Of a stretch of 64,000 bases of DNA, positions 7,780-14,692 are shown piece after piece; the first letter of the stretch is position 1, and each line of letters opens with the position of its first letter. The notes under the pieces are model-generated. The model was not told where the DNA came from and did not search any database. It saw only the letters and a list, made by a program, of their open reading frames with translations. Source of the DNA: Vampirovibrio chlorellavorus (GTDB lineage Bacteria > Cyanobacteriota > Vampirovibrionia > Vampirovibrionales > Vampirovibrionaceae); the NCBI GenBank assembly GCA_903866275.1, contig CAIPMU010000016.1, positions 1-64,000 of the forward strand, given 5' to 3'. Made by a program: the position numbers and the translations under genes.

Positions 7780-9115
7780 GCAATTAGAACAGGAGTCCTT
7801 TGCCCCATTGGCTCCGCATAGTAGGGATGCAGAACAGGCCGCCTTGTCTGCATTCCTCCAGAACCCGGACTTGCTGCAACATGCCATCGGCATCCTTCAG
7901 CCCGAACACTTTTACACCCAAGCCCACGGCTTAATCTATAAAGCCATGACCGATTGCTTTGAGCAGCAAGCACCCATTGAGCCGGTGGCCGTCTCGGATG
8001 CCTTGCGGCGGAGTGGTTCGCTGGAAGCCGCCGGGGGCTCTGGTTATGTTTGGGATCTGGCCATCGGGTCTAACCCGACTGTGAGCATTATCAACCGGGA
8101 ATCCCTTCTTTATTGGGTGAATATCCTGATTGATGACGCCAAGCGCCGGGAAATGATTACCGCTTGTCATGAAATGATTGACTCAGCCCACGATCGTAAT
8201 CAGAGAACCTATTTAGAGCAGGCCGAGAACCTCCTCTTTTGGGTGAATGAGGCCTTCCCGGACATCAGCAAGCCCGTGAATCATAATATCATCGGGTCGG
8301 CCATGGCATTGCTACGCGCTGAGGCCAATGCACCGGGCGGCATTACCGGCTTGTCTACCGGCTTTTCCAGCTTGGATCGCATCACTCACGGGTTCCAGCC
8401 CTTTCAGCTCATCACGGTTTCAGCTCGTCCAGGCGGCGGCAAGTCTGCCTTTGCTCTGAATGTGGCCGTCCATGTGGTGCTGCAGGAAAAAAAGCCGGTG
8501 CTTTATATCAGTCTGGAAATGACCAGTGATGAACTGATGAAGCGGGTGATCAAGCAAGTGGCCAACAGCGAAAACAATATGAGCCAATTTGAAGCGGCGG
8601 AACAAACCTTGCAGGCCCATTCGCATCACTTCTTGTTTGAAGATGCCGCTGGGCTGACTCTGGCCGCCATTCAAAGCCGCATTCTCAAAGCCAGGAAGGC
8701 ACACCCGGACTTGGGCCTGATTGTGGTGGATCATATCGGCTTGATTGCCAGCGACCCCAAAGCCTCCAAAAACCAGCCCCGCGCCTATGAGATCCAGCAG
8801 ATCACCAGCCGCTTTAAAGTGCTGGCCAAGACTGTCGGTGTTCCCATCCTGCAATTGGCCCAGATGAACCGGGCCATAGAAGGACGGCAGGACAAGAACA
8901 AGCCCCAGCTCTCCGACTTGAGGGACTCGGGCAGCATCGAGATGGATAGTGATATTGTTCTGTTCACGCACATAGAGCGGGATGATGACCGGCGGCCAAC
9001 GGGGGCGGCAACGCTAACCCTGGCCAAGCAGCGGGACGGCGTGCAAGCGGAGATCCCCTTGTTGTTCATCCCTCACCTGACCCGCTTTAAGGAAAAACCG
9101 AGCTATTTGAAGTAG
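7772..9115 (+). CDS. dnaB: Replicative DNA helicase, DnaB family, 447 aa
   Basis: The protein has the two-domain architecture of DnaB. Residues 15-120 form the N-terminal helical domain (RDAEQAALSAFLQNP at its start). The RecA-like domain begins near 190 with TGLSTGFSSLDRITHGF, Walker A ARPGGGKSA at 218-226, the LYISLEM motif, Walker B LIVVDHIGLI, and the arginine-finger region QLSDLRDSGSIEMDSD. It is close to the usual family length. It would unwind DNA at the element's origin. The initiator upstream overlaps it, forming a replication module. The chromosomal dnaB is presumably elsewhere. Confidence 0.92.
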   Translation: MTEQLEQESFAPLAPHSRDAEQAALSAFLQNPDLLQHAIGILQPEHFYTQAHGLIYKAMTDCFEQQAPIEPVAVSDALRRSGSLEAAGGSGYVWDLAIGSNPTVSIINRESLLYWVNILIDDAKRREMITACHEMIDSAHDRNQRTYLEQAENLLFWVNEAFPDISKPVNHNIIGSAMALLRAEANAPGGITGLSTGFSSLDRITHGFQPFQLITVSARPGGGKSAFALNVAVHVVLQEKKPVLYISLEMTSDELMKRVIKQVANSENNMSQFEAAEQTLQAHSHHFLFEDAAGLTLAAIQSRILKARKAHPDLGLIVVDHIGLIASDPKASKNQPRAYEIQQITSRFKVLAKTVGVPILQLAQMNRAIEGRQDKNKPQLSDLRDSGSIEMDSDIVLFTHIERDDDRRPTGAATLTLAKQRDGVQAEIPLLFIPHLTRFKEKPSYLK

Positions 9116-9192
9116 ATGTTTGTTTCTCCTTATGGATGAGGTACTATCACTTCAAAATCATTTGTTAAATGCATAGTTAAGAGTTCATAAAT

Positions 9193-9699
9193 TTGCAGCA
9201 AAGGTCTCGAACTATAAAGCAATTGCTTTATAAGGTTTTAAAAATATCGCTTATGCTTTATGCCATTTATTTTTTAGTTGGTGCTGTTTCTGCACCCTTA
9301 CTTGCATATAACCATCATTTAGAGGCCGCCGATTACTTTTACAGTGTGCTTTCTGCCGCATGCCAACAACAACCTTCCCGAACTTTCTGGATTGCCGGTT
9401 ATCCAATGGCGATTTGCTCAAGATGTTTTGGGGTTTATTTTGGTTTTGTGCTTATGACTTTTTGGTGGGCTAAAGGCAACTTAAAACCTAATAAGTCACT
9501 TTTTTTCTGCCTGCTCTCGTTCGGAATTGGTGAAAAGTTTGCAGAATGGTTTATATGGGAGGCAAATAATGGCATTCGCTTTGCCAGTGGAATATTTTTG
9601 GGATGTTCAATTTTAATCGGAGTTGTACTTATCATTCAGTTTATATGGAGGCTACTAAGTAAACATGACTCTCAAAAAATCGCTGTGTCTGACAATTAG
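9193..9699 (+). CDS. DUF2085-like membrane protein (cargo), 168 aa
   Basis: The centre carries the DUF2085 pattern CQQQPSRTFWIAG, then CSRCFGVYFGF, with hydrophobic segments at about residues 20-38, 85-100 and 128-153. The family consists of membrane proteins of unknown function with conserved Cys. The start is uncertain: TTG at 9193 gives a basic lead-in to the first helix, while ATG at 9253 would begin inside it. The gene is AT-rich compared with dnaB. It overlaps the next gene by 35 bases, so the two form a cargo pair. Confidence 0.55.
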   Translation: MQQRSRTIKQLLYKVLKISLMLYAIYFLVGAVSAPLLAYNHHLEAADYFYSVLSAACQQQPSRTFWIAGYPMAICSRCFGVYFGFVLMTFWWAKGNLKPNKSLFFCLLSFGIGEKFAEWFIWEANNGIRFASGIFLGCSILIGVVLIIQFIWRLLSKHDSQKIAVSDN

Positions 9700-10309
9700 C
9701 TCGCTGCTAGTTCTATCAATTACATTGCCTGCTATCTCTAGTACAGGAAACAAAGTTATGCTCTCTGATAAAAGAGTGAGCTGGCAGGAGTTTATCGAAA
9801 AGCATCCAAATGCTACAGTCGAATATAAATATTCAGAAAGTAAAAAACTGGCAAGAATTGCTGCCTCTGGCTTAAAAGCTAAGCTCCCAGCAGGTTCGCC
9901 CGTTCTCATCAAGATAACGGAAACTGTGAAAGCCTCAGATGCTACTGAGGGATCAACCATTACTTTTTCTGTGATTCAGGATGTCAAAATTGACAACAAT
10001 ATTGTGGTGAAGGCTGGCTCTCTAGGGCAAGCCCAAGTTGTTGCAATAGAAGAACCCGGCAGAGTAGGCAAAGCTGGTAAAATCTCAATTACTGACTTTA
10101 GTGTTAAAGCGGTAGATGGAACATTTATTCCGTTAAGAGGCACTATTTCAGGAAAGGGATCTGATAAAGTAGTTACCTCAGGTCTCTTAGCTTGGGTCGT
10201 GTGTCCTTTATTTCTGCTCATGAAGGGTGGGGATGCAATAGTTCCGGCTGGAATGGAAAAGACTGTTTACACGGCTGCCGATGCAGAGGTAAATGTTCAG
10301 TTCCAGTAA
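9665..10309 (+). CDS. Exported hypothetical protein (cargo), 214 aa
   Basis: A signal peptide is visible (KK, then a hydrophobic stretch at residues 7-24 ending AIS/S). The mature part is beta-rich with repeated valine-containing strands (VLIKITETVKAS, ITFSVIQDVKID, IVVKAGSLGQAQVV) and a late hydrophobic segment near 172-188. It ends with IVPAG, a pattern seen in bacterial exported proteins that carry conduit or SH3-like beta domains; the exact family was not identified. It is coupled to the DUF2085 gene, and a strong hairpin follows. Confidence 0.5.
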   Translation: MTLKKSLCLTISSLLVLSITLPAISSTGNKVMLSDKRVSWQEFIEKHPNATVEYKYSESKKLARIAASGLKAKLPAGSPVLIKITETVKASDATEGSTITFSVIQDVKIDNNIVVKAGSLGQAQVVAIEEPGRVGKAGKISITDFSVKAVDGTFIPLRGTISGKGSDKVVTSGLLAWVVCPLFLLMKGGDAIVPAGMEKTVYTAADAEVNVQFQ

Positions 10310-10317
10310 ATAACCAT

Positions 10318-10352
10318 ATGCCAAAGCCCTATAGATTATAGGGCTTTGGCAT
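10318..10352. terminator. Perfect 16-bp hairpin after the cargo genes
   Basis: ATGCCAAAGCCCTATA at 10318-10333 and its exact complement at 10337-10352 enclose a 3-base loop. There is no strong T run, but the position between the cargo gene and the toxin promoter fits transcript end formation. A hairpin with the same outer arms (CCAAAGCCCT/AGGGCTTTGG) occurs at 27256-27289. Confidence 0.55.
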
Positions 10353-10384
10353 TAATCCCACCCCTTCATTGCCTCAATAACCTC
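10352..10384 (-). pseudogene. Relic of an integrase 3' end (EVIEAMKGWD-stop)
   Basis: Read leftward, 10384-10352 encodes EVIEAMKGWD and TAA, identical in protein to the last ten codons and stop of the integrase at 11110-11078. The DNA differs at four of 33 bases, all silent. Nothing integrase-like precedes it. The toxin-antitoxin pair therefore sits between two direct copies of an integrase tail. Confidence 0.7.
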
Positions 10385-10424
10385 CTATTTAAAGCCCTTC
10401 AATAGTTGGTTTTGTAGGATCGTC

Positions 10425-10453
10425 TTGCTTATCTGTAGCCAATAGGCTACAAT
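10425..10453 (+). promoter_or_regulatory. Toxin-antitoxin promoter with palindromic operator
   Basis: TTGCTT (10425-10430) and TACAAT (10448-10453) are 17 bases apart. The perfect palindrome TGTAGCC-AATA-GGCTACA (10434-10451) covers the spacer and -10 element, as expected for autoregulation by the antitoxin or complex. The predicted transcription start falls at or next to the toxin ATG (10460), so the mRNA may be leaderless. Confidence 0.65.
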
Positions 10454-10459
10454 GAGCTT

Positions 10460-10798
10460 ATGGAAGCCCACCCTCTAACAATCCGATATTACCTTGCCTC
10501 CAATGGAAAAGAGCCTTTCCCGGAATGGTTTGAAACCATCAGGGACTCTAAGGCCAAAGCCAAGATCGCAATTCGACTTGACCGATTGCGAAGTGGGAAC
10601 TTTGGAGACTGTAAGTCGGTCGGGGACGGGATTCTGGAACTTCGGCTCGACTATGGCCCGGGTTATCGGGTTTACCTCGGGCAAGATGGTGAAAAGCTGG
10701 TTATCCTGCTCTGTGGCGGCGACAAGTCCAGCCAGATTAAGGATATTGCCAAAGCCAAAGATTACTGGACAGACTACAGGAGCCAAGAAAATGCCTAA
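10460..10798 (+). CDS. RelE/HigB-type toxin (Gp49-like, COG3657), 112 aa
   Basis: Length and motifs fit the phage-derived Gp49-like/HigB family: PFPEWFETIRDSKAKAKIAIRLDRLRSGNFGDCK, then GILELRLDYGPGYRVYLG and a C-terminal LLCGGDKSSQ-D-A-A. Members are ribosome-dependent or free mRNA endonucleases that slow growth when unchecked. The gene overlaps the antitoxin by 8 bases. A palindrome overlies its promoter. On a mobile element the pair would stabilise the island in its host. Confidence 0.85.
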   Translation: MEAHPLTIRYYLASNGKEPFPEWFETIRDSKAKAKIAIRLDRLRSGNFGDCKSVGDGILELRLDYGPGYRVYLGQDGEKLVILLCGGDKSSQIKDIAKAKDYWTDYRSQENA

Positions 10799-11081
10799 AA
10801 AGTCAGCCTCCTATGATGAATTCCTCTTTGAACAGCTCCGGGATAATCCCGATTTCACTAAAGAGTACCTGAATGAAGCCTTGCATGAGGATGACCCTGC
10901 GGCGTTCTACCTGGCCGTGAAAAATGTGATCCAAGCGGGCGCAGGCATGGCCCAAACGGCTCAAGATGCCGATCTGAACCGGGAGAGTTTATATAAGGCA
11001 TTATCCGGTAAACGCAGTCCAGAATGGGCCACTATGCGTAAAGTGCTTCATGCTTTGGGCTTTGAGCTGGCGGTTAGTTAA
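10791..11081 (+). CDS. Antitoxin, HigA-like HTH (COG3636), 96 aa
   Basis: The ATG at 10791 lies inside the toxin reading frame, giving an 8-base overlap. The sequence has the COG3636 pattern: SYDEFLFEQLRDNPDFTKEYLNEAL, DPAAFYLAVKNVIQA, and an HTH of the Xre type near residues 50-95 (MAQTAQDADLNRESLYKALSG, then MRKVLHALGFEL). It should neutralise the toxin and repress the promoter at 10425-10453. Its stop overlaps the convergent integrase stop by 4 bases, leaving no terminator between the two genes. Confidence 0.85.
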   Translation: MPKKSASYDEFLFEQLRDNPDFTKEYLNEALHEDDPAAFYLAVKNVIQAGAGMAQTAQDADLNRESLYKALSGKRSPEWATMRKVLHALGFELAVS

Positions 11082-12316
11082 TCCCAGCCTTTCATGGCCT
11101 CAATCACCTCTTGCTCTGATGTCATGCAGTAGGACATTGTTGTTCTCACGTCAGAATGTCCGCAAGACCTTTGCAGAATGGGGAGGGGCCGCCCTTTATT
11201 GGCGTTAATGGTTACAAATGCCCGTCTTAAAGCGTGGGGGCTAACCTTGACCTTGGCTTTTATTCCAAGCCGTTCCAATCGCTGATAAAGCCCGTTTCTG
11301 TTCATGGGGTGTCCATCCCGATTTGTAAAAACATGACCGGTAGACTTTTTAAGCGTGTCCTCCCGGTGTGCCTTAAAGGCATTCAGTAGAACAGTGGTGA
11401 TTCCCATCCGCCTCGTTTTGTTGCCTTTGCCTAGTTTTACAATCAAGCAACCCTTCTCAAAATCGACATCATTCCAAAGCAAGGCGCAAGCCTCAGAAGC
11501 CCTCAATCCGGTGTGAGCCAATAGCGTGATGATCAGCCTATCCTGCAAAGTTTCACAGACCGCCAATAAACTTTGAATGCCAGACTCGTCTACAGCCTGC
11601 CTTTTCGGTGGCAAGTGGCGCTTTGGATAAAGGGGTTTAATGACCTCTATAAATGATTTCTCAAGTACGTTTTCCAGAATCAGGAACCGGGAGAAGCACA
11701 ACACGGCTTTGTAGTAGTGTTCCCGTTTTGCAAAATGAGCGACCGGAATCGCATTCAGATCCCGTCTCAGGTTGTCGAAAGTGACCATCAGATGCTTTGA
11801 ACAATAAAGCTCGATATAGTGAGAGTAGTCATCAATCGTGCGGGGGCTATAAACCTTCCCGTTCAGTGTGCCCTTGGATATGGCGTTAATCCATGCTTTT
11901 TGATAGTCCACATGAGGCTTAATGCTTTTTGCTTCAGCTTTTCGGGATTCAGGCGCAGCTGTCTCCCTCTCTGTGATGAGATCCAGTGCTTGGGGACTGA
12001 TCAGCCAACTGGTTTTTTCCCCGTAAGGTTTGGCGATTGCTGGAAGCTTACCAGACACACACCAACGCTTCACCGTCATGGAAGTCACTCCAAGTTTTGA
12101 AGCTGCCTCTTTCACGGTCAGGAAAACTCCAACATGTTGAACTTTGGAATGTTGAACTTTTGTTGAAGTTGGAGCCGTTTTGTTGAACTTTGGTGTTGAA
12201 GTTGGGGACTTAGGCGTGTCTCTTTTGAATGATTCTTCTGTCCCATTTGAAACACCCCCAGAAACGAAAAAAGCCTCAGGGCTTACAATAAGCGCTTGAG
12301 ACTGATCGTTTTCCAC
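11078..12316 (-). CDS. int: Tyrosine integrase with N-terminal excisionase-like HTH, 412 aa
   Basis: The enzyme would recombine attP with the tRNA-Asp 3' end. From the N-terminus: a disordered part (1-62) whose residues 36-62 are encoded by the arm-type repeats; a MerR/excisionase-like helix-turn-helix at 65-108 (FLTVKEAASKLG, SMTVKRWCVSGKLP); a core-binding domain at about 135-235; and the catalytic domain with Arg272, Lys300, His361, Arg364, His387 and nucleophile Tyr396. The start is GTG at 12314-12316, inside the attachment repeat and 11 bases downstream of the tRNA 3' end, so transcription from the tRNA promoter can enter the gene. The fused HTH, normally a separate excisionase or absent, is unusual. 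Confidence 0.92.
   Translation of the reverse strand: MENDQSQALIVSPEAFFVSGGVSNGTEESFKRDTPKSPTSTPKFNKTAPTSTKVQHSKVQHVGVFLTVKEAASKLGVTSMTVKRWCVSGKLPAIAKPYGEKTSWLISPQALDLITERETAAPESRKAEAKSIKPHVDYQKAWINAISKGTLNGKVYSPRTIDDYSHYIELYCSKHLMVTFDNLRRDLNAIPVAHFAKREHYYKAVLCFSRFLILENVLEKSFIEVIKPLYPKRHLPPKRQAVDESGIQSLLAVCETLQDRLIITLLAHTGLRASEACALLWNDVDFEKGCLIVKLGKGNKTRRMGITTVLLNAFKAHREDTLKKSTGHVFTNRDGHPMNRNGLYQRLERLGIKAKVKVSPHALRRAFVTINANKGRPLPILQRSCGHSDVRTTMSYCMTSEQEVIEAMKGWD
12136..12204. repeat. Right arm-type repeats inside the integrase coding region
   Basis: Five direct copies of TGTTGAA(C/G)TT lie at 12136, 12151, 12162, 12182 and 12195, within codons for the integrase N-terminus. The closely spaced middle pair (12151-12173) matches the left-end pair at 1051-1073 with one mismatch. 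Confidence 0.65.
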
Positions 12317-12374
12317 TGAATCAAAAGTGGCGGGGCGGACGGGGCTCGAACCCGCGACATCCTGCGTGACAGGC
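12310..12374. repeat. Right attachment-site repeat
   Basis: This is the copy of the 65-bp direct repeat that overlaps the intact tRNA-Asp (12328-12374) and reaches 18 bases past its 3' end into the integrase start. The single difference from the left copy falls just 3' of the anticodon stem, in the variable loop. Confidence 0.9.
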
Positions 12375-12404
12375 AGGTACTCTAACCAACTGAGCTACCG
12401 CCCC
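12328..12404 (-). tRNA. tRNA-Asp (anticodon GTC)
   Basis: Read leftward, the 77-base sequence has acceptor stem GGGGCGG/CCGCCCC, a D arm (AGCTCAGTTGGTTAGAGT), anticodon stem CCTGC/GCAGG around CTGTCAC (anticodon GTC), T arm GCGGGTTCGAGCCCCGT, discriminator G and encoded CCA. All standard pairings are intact, so the gene survived integration, with its 3' 47 bases supplied by the recombined site. It has no terminator before the integrase. Confidence 0.97.
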
Positions 12405-12424
12405 TTGGCCAACTTTCGAGTTAT

Positions 12425-12453
12425 AGCATACCGGCAGAGCATCCGCATGTCAA
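12425..12453 (-). promoter_or_regulatory. tRNA-Asp promoter
   Basis: Read leftward: TTGACA (12453-12448), 17 bases, TATGCT (12430-12425). The tRNA 5' end at 12404 is about 20 bases downstream. This promoter may also serve the integrase. Confidence 0.75.
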
Positions 12454-12547
12454 ACACGGATTGCACTGCGCTTAAACGGATTGCAACCATGCAAGCCCCA
12501 AGCGGGTTTTGCCCGCTTACAAGACACTGGGCCGACCGCCAACGGGC

Positions 12548-12570
12548 AAAAAAAAGCCGCTACCAGCGGC
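12548..12570 (-). terminator. Rho-independent terminator of the terL cassette
   Basis: Read leftward: GCCGCT-GGT-AGCGGC followed by eight T. It lies 275 bases beyond the terL stop and shields the tRNA promoter from upstream leftward transcription. Confidence 0.75.
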
Positions 12571-12844
12571 AAACTAAAAGAGGGGGGATGTATGCCCATT
12601 ATATAGAATTTTTGCAGATTGCAAGCGCCACTACTAGGAACATCACAAGTAAAACAAAGCTGAAACAGAGGCTGGGCTTGAGTTACCTATTTAAAATTTG
12701 TTTTTTAAAACTTATGTATTTTTTATTTTCACATCCAATCCAAAACCGGAAAACCAGCGCAAAGGCCGCGCTGACCCACACCATCAAGGTATCTTAAACC
12801 GGATGCCATGACCAGCGCCGCAGTCTTGTTGCAGATTGGTCCAC

Positions 12845-14335
12845 TCAATAGCCCGTGTATCGGTTTTGAGGGCGATACGGCCTGGATTTGCGCGGCTTGC
12901 GAGTGGTAATGTTACACTTGGCCATCACCGCATAGCGCAGACAGTCCATTACATCTTCATAGGGATGCTCCTGAAGCGGCAGCTCGCCCCCACTGGGCGG
13001 AAAGCGATAGCCGCCTTCAAACGCGGCGATCAGCTGCTCACACCGGCGGTCCACCACTAGGCCGGGCCGCTCCTGCACCCGCTCCGAGAGCTTCATGCGA
13101 ATCAGCTCAATGCCATCCCGAATGCCCGTGCGGTCAAAATACGGGTACACCCCCAGACTGTTCAGAATCTCAATGCAGGTCTGTGTGCTCTTATCCGAGC
13201 GCTGGGCCCCCGCCGGGTCGCAGACATCCTCAAATTGCGCCTCCGGAAAAGCTTCAGCGCACAGGGCCAGCACCCGGCCCGCAAACTCCACCAGCAAATC
13301 CTGCTGCCCCACCAGCTCGCGCAGCACCAGCACCCGGCCATCCAGATCCAGTTGCAGAAACACACAAGCCGGGCAATGATACCCGAAGTCCCAGCTCCGC
13401 ACCACCCGTCGTTCCCGGATATATTGCAGCTCACCCTTGTTGGCCTCGGTGAAATTGCGGAACACCCGGTCTTTCAGCGATAAATGATAGTTAATATCCA
13501 GCTCGCGGGCCAGTTCGTCCTCGCTCATGCGAGTCTGCTGCGTCTGATACCAACGCTCATCCTTCAGCGGATGGCGGCTCCAATGAATGCTCAGTGTTTT
13601 CACCTGCCCGGAGAACCGCAGTTGCGCGAACCGGTTGTTTTTACCGAACGGCGTCCCCACCACCAAACGGCACGGTGACGATTGCCCCGCTGAAGCGTAG
13701 GCCGCATCCTGCATGGGCCAGAACGGAAACTCATCGAACAGCACCGCCTTGTAGCGTCCGCCCCGGCCAAAGTTCTCGTTACTGCTTTCCCCGGTGATGA
13801 CATTGCCATTGGCAGGATTCAACAGCCGCAGCATATTATCGTGCTGATGCCCCTGATAGCCCTCCGGCTTCATCCAGTCTGGCAGCCAGTCCAGGTTGTA
13901 GCGCAACTTTTCCAGCAGCGTGGAAATATCCCCCTTGCGATCCACCGCCTCCTGCTTGCGTGAGCCCAAATGAAAGTTGGCCCCTTCCCGAAACAGCCAG
14001 TAATACTGAAAGACCAGCAAAATCAGCCAGCTGATGCCCATATCCCGGCTCTTTTCGATCAGCAGATCGTGCCCGGTTTCAATGGCCGCTTCAATCTCCC
14101 GGAGCGCCTCCAGCTGATAGGGATACAGCACAAAGGGCCGGTGCGGCTGGGGCAAGCGCGGGTCAAACGTCCAGCAGAAATGATTGAACCAAAAGCCAAT
14201 ATCCTGCTGACACCGGGCCAACAGCAACGCCTGAAGCTCCTCGGAACCCGCCGCGCATTGCAGCAGGTAAGCGCGCCGGGCAACCGGATCAGGCCAGCCC
14301 CCTGGCTCAGCGCTCCAGCGATCCGACTCAGCCAT
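12845..14335 (-). CDS. terL: Phage terminase large subunit, 496 aa
   Basis: The enzyme packages phage DNA by ATP-driven translocation and cuts it with an RNase H-like nuclease. The ATPase half has Walker A IEKSRDMGIS (residues 93-102) and Walker B KAVLFDEF with Asp201-Glu202. The nuclease half has the three acidic strands: VVRSWDFGYH (Asp316), EDVCDPAG (Asp373), and YEDVMDCLRYAV near the C-terminus. All key residues are present, so it appears functional. It lies outside the tRNA-Asp island and is followed by no portal or capsid gene. It may be a relic of another prophage, a captured gene, or part of a split packaging system. Confidence 0.88.
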   Translation of the reverse strand: MAESDRWSAEPGGWPDPVARRAYLLQCAAGSEELQALLLARCQQDIGFWFNHFCWTFDPRLPQPHRPFVLYPYQLEALREIEAAIETGHDLLIEKSRDMGISWLILLVFQYYWLFREGANFHLGSRKQEAVDRKGDISTLLEKLRYNLDWLPDWMKPEGYQGHQHDNMLRLLNPANGNVITGESSNENFGRGGRYKAVLFDEFPFWPMQDAAYASAGQSSPCRLVVGTPFGKNNRFAQLRFSGQVKTLSIHWSRHPLKDERWYQTQQTRMSEDELARELDINYHLSLKDRVFRNFTEANKGELQYIRERRVVRSWDFGYHCPACVFLQLDLDGRVLVLRELVGQQDLLVEFAGRVLALCAEAFPEAQFEDVCDPAGAQRSDKSTQTCIEILNSLGVYPYFDRTGIRDGIELIRMKLSERVQERPGLVVDRRCEQLIAAFEGGYRFPPSGGELPLQEHPYEDVMDCLRYAVMAKCNITTRKPRKSRPYRPQNRYTGY

Positions 14336-14365
14336 GACCGTGCCCCTGACAGCCGCACGCGTACA

Positions 14366-14692
14366 TCATTCCTTCTCCCAGTCTTTCAGGTAGCCCCGAA
14401 TCCGGTTGACCAGTTCTGTTTCCTGCAGCGCCCTCATCTGGGCCAGTGTCAACGCCCGTTTGGCCTTTTTCTCCTGAGGCGTGGGGCCTTTGGGATCCAG
14501 TTCCATTCCGGTGGAGGTGGGCAGTCGCTTCAGAATCCAGTCCACCGCCCAGATTTTATCCTTCAGGTTATCGGAGGCCAACGCCTCGTCAATCACCTGC
14601 AACGCCCGATGATACCGATCGCCCAGCGCCTCGATAAAACTTTTAATCTTGGGCAACAAGCCCTTGGGCGTGGCCGCTTTCCGGGGGGTCAT
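14366..14692 (-). CDS. Hypothetical protein upstream of terL, 108 aa
   Basis: A small helical protein with a basic N-terminus (TPRKAATPKGLLPKIKSF) and a charged coiled-coil-like C-terminus (AKRALTLAQMRALQETELVNRIRGYLKDWEKE). It overlaps the zinc-ribbon gene by 4 bases (ATGA) and ends 30 bases before terL, so the three are one operon. The position is where a small terminase subunit usually sits, and size and helix content would permit that, but no family motif was recognised. Confidence 0.6.
   Translation of the reverse strand: MTPRKAATPKGLLPKIKSFIEALGDRYHRALQVIDEALASDNLKDKIWAVDWILKRLPTSTGMELDPKGPTPQEKKAKRALTLAQMRALQETELVNRIRGYLKDWEKE

Larger units (their letters stand above)
911..12374. mobile_element. 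Integrated phage-satellite-like island in tRNA-Asp
   Basis: An 11.46-kb element lies between 65-bp direct repeats, the right one being part of an intact tRNA-Asp. It carries a tyrosine integrase at the right end, matching arm-type repeats inside both ends, a divergent control region, small terminase, PD-(D/E)XK protein, replication initiator, DnaB-type helicase, two membrane/secreted cargo genes and a toxin-antitoxin pair. No large terminase, portal, capsid, tail or lysis gene was seen between the repeats. Integrase plus replication module plus terS without virion genes is the layout of phage-inducible chromosomal islands. A degraded prophage or an integrative plasmid with a captured terS is the alternative. 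Boundaries are firm; the satellite reading is inference. Confidence 0.85.
12405..12844. other. Gap between tRNA-Asp and the terL cassette
   Basis: It holds the tRNA promoter, a G+C-rich hairpin near 12499-12517 and the leftward terminator at 12548-12570. From about 12590 to 12790 the sequence turns AT-rich with no supported gene. Confidence 0.5.

Noticed and set aside
911-12374. Complete or defective prophage
   Set aside because: No portal, capsid, tail, lysis or large terminase was recognised between the repeats; the gene set fits a satellite better.
12327-12797. Rightward 156-codon frame over tRNA-Asp
   Set aside because: It covers the tRNA in antisense, has no ribosome site and reads like random composition.
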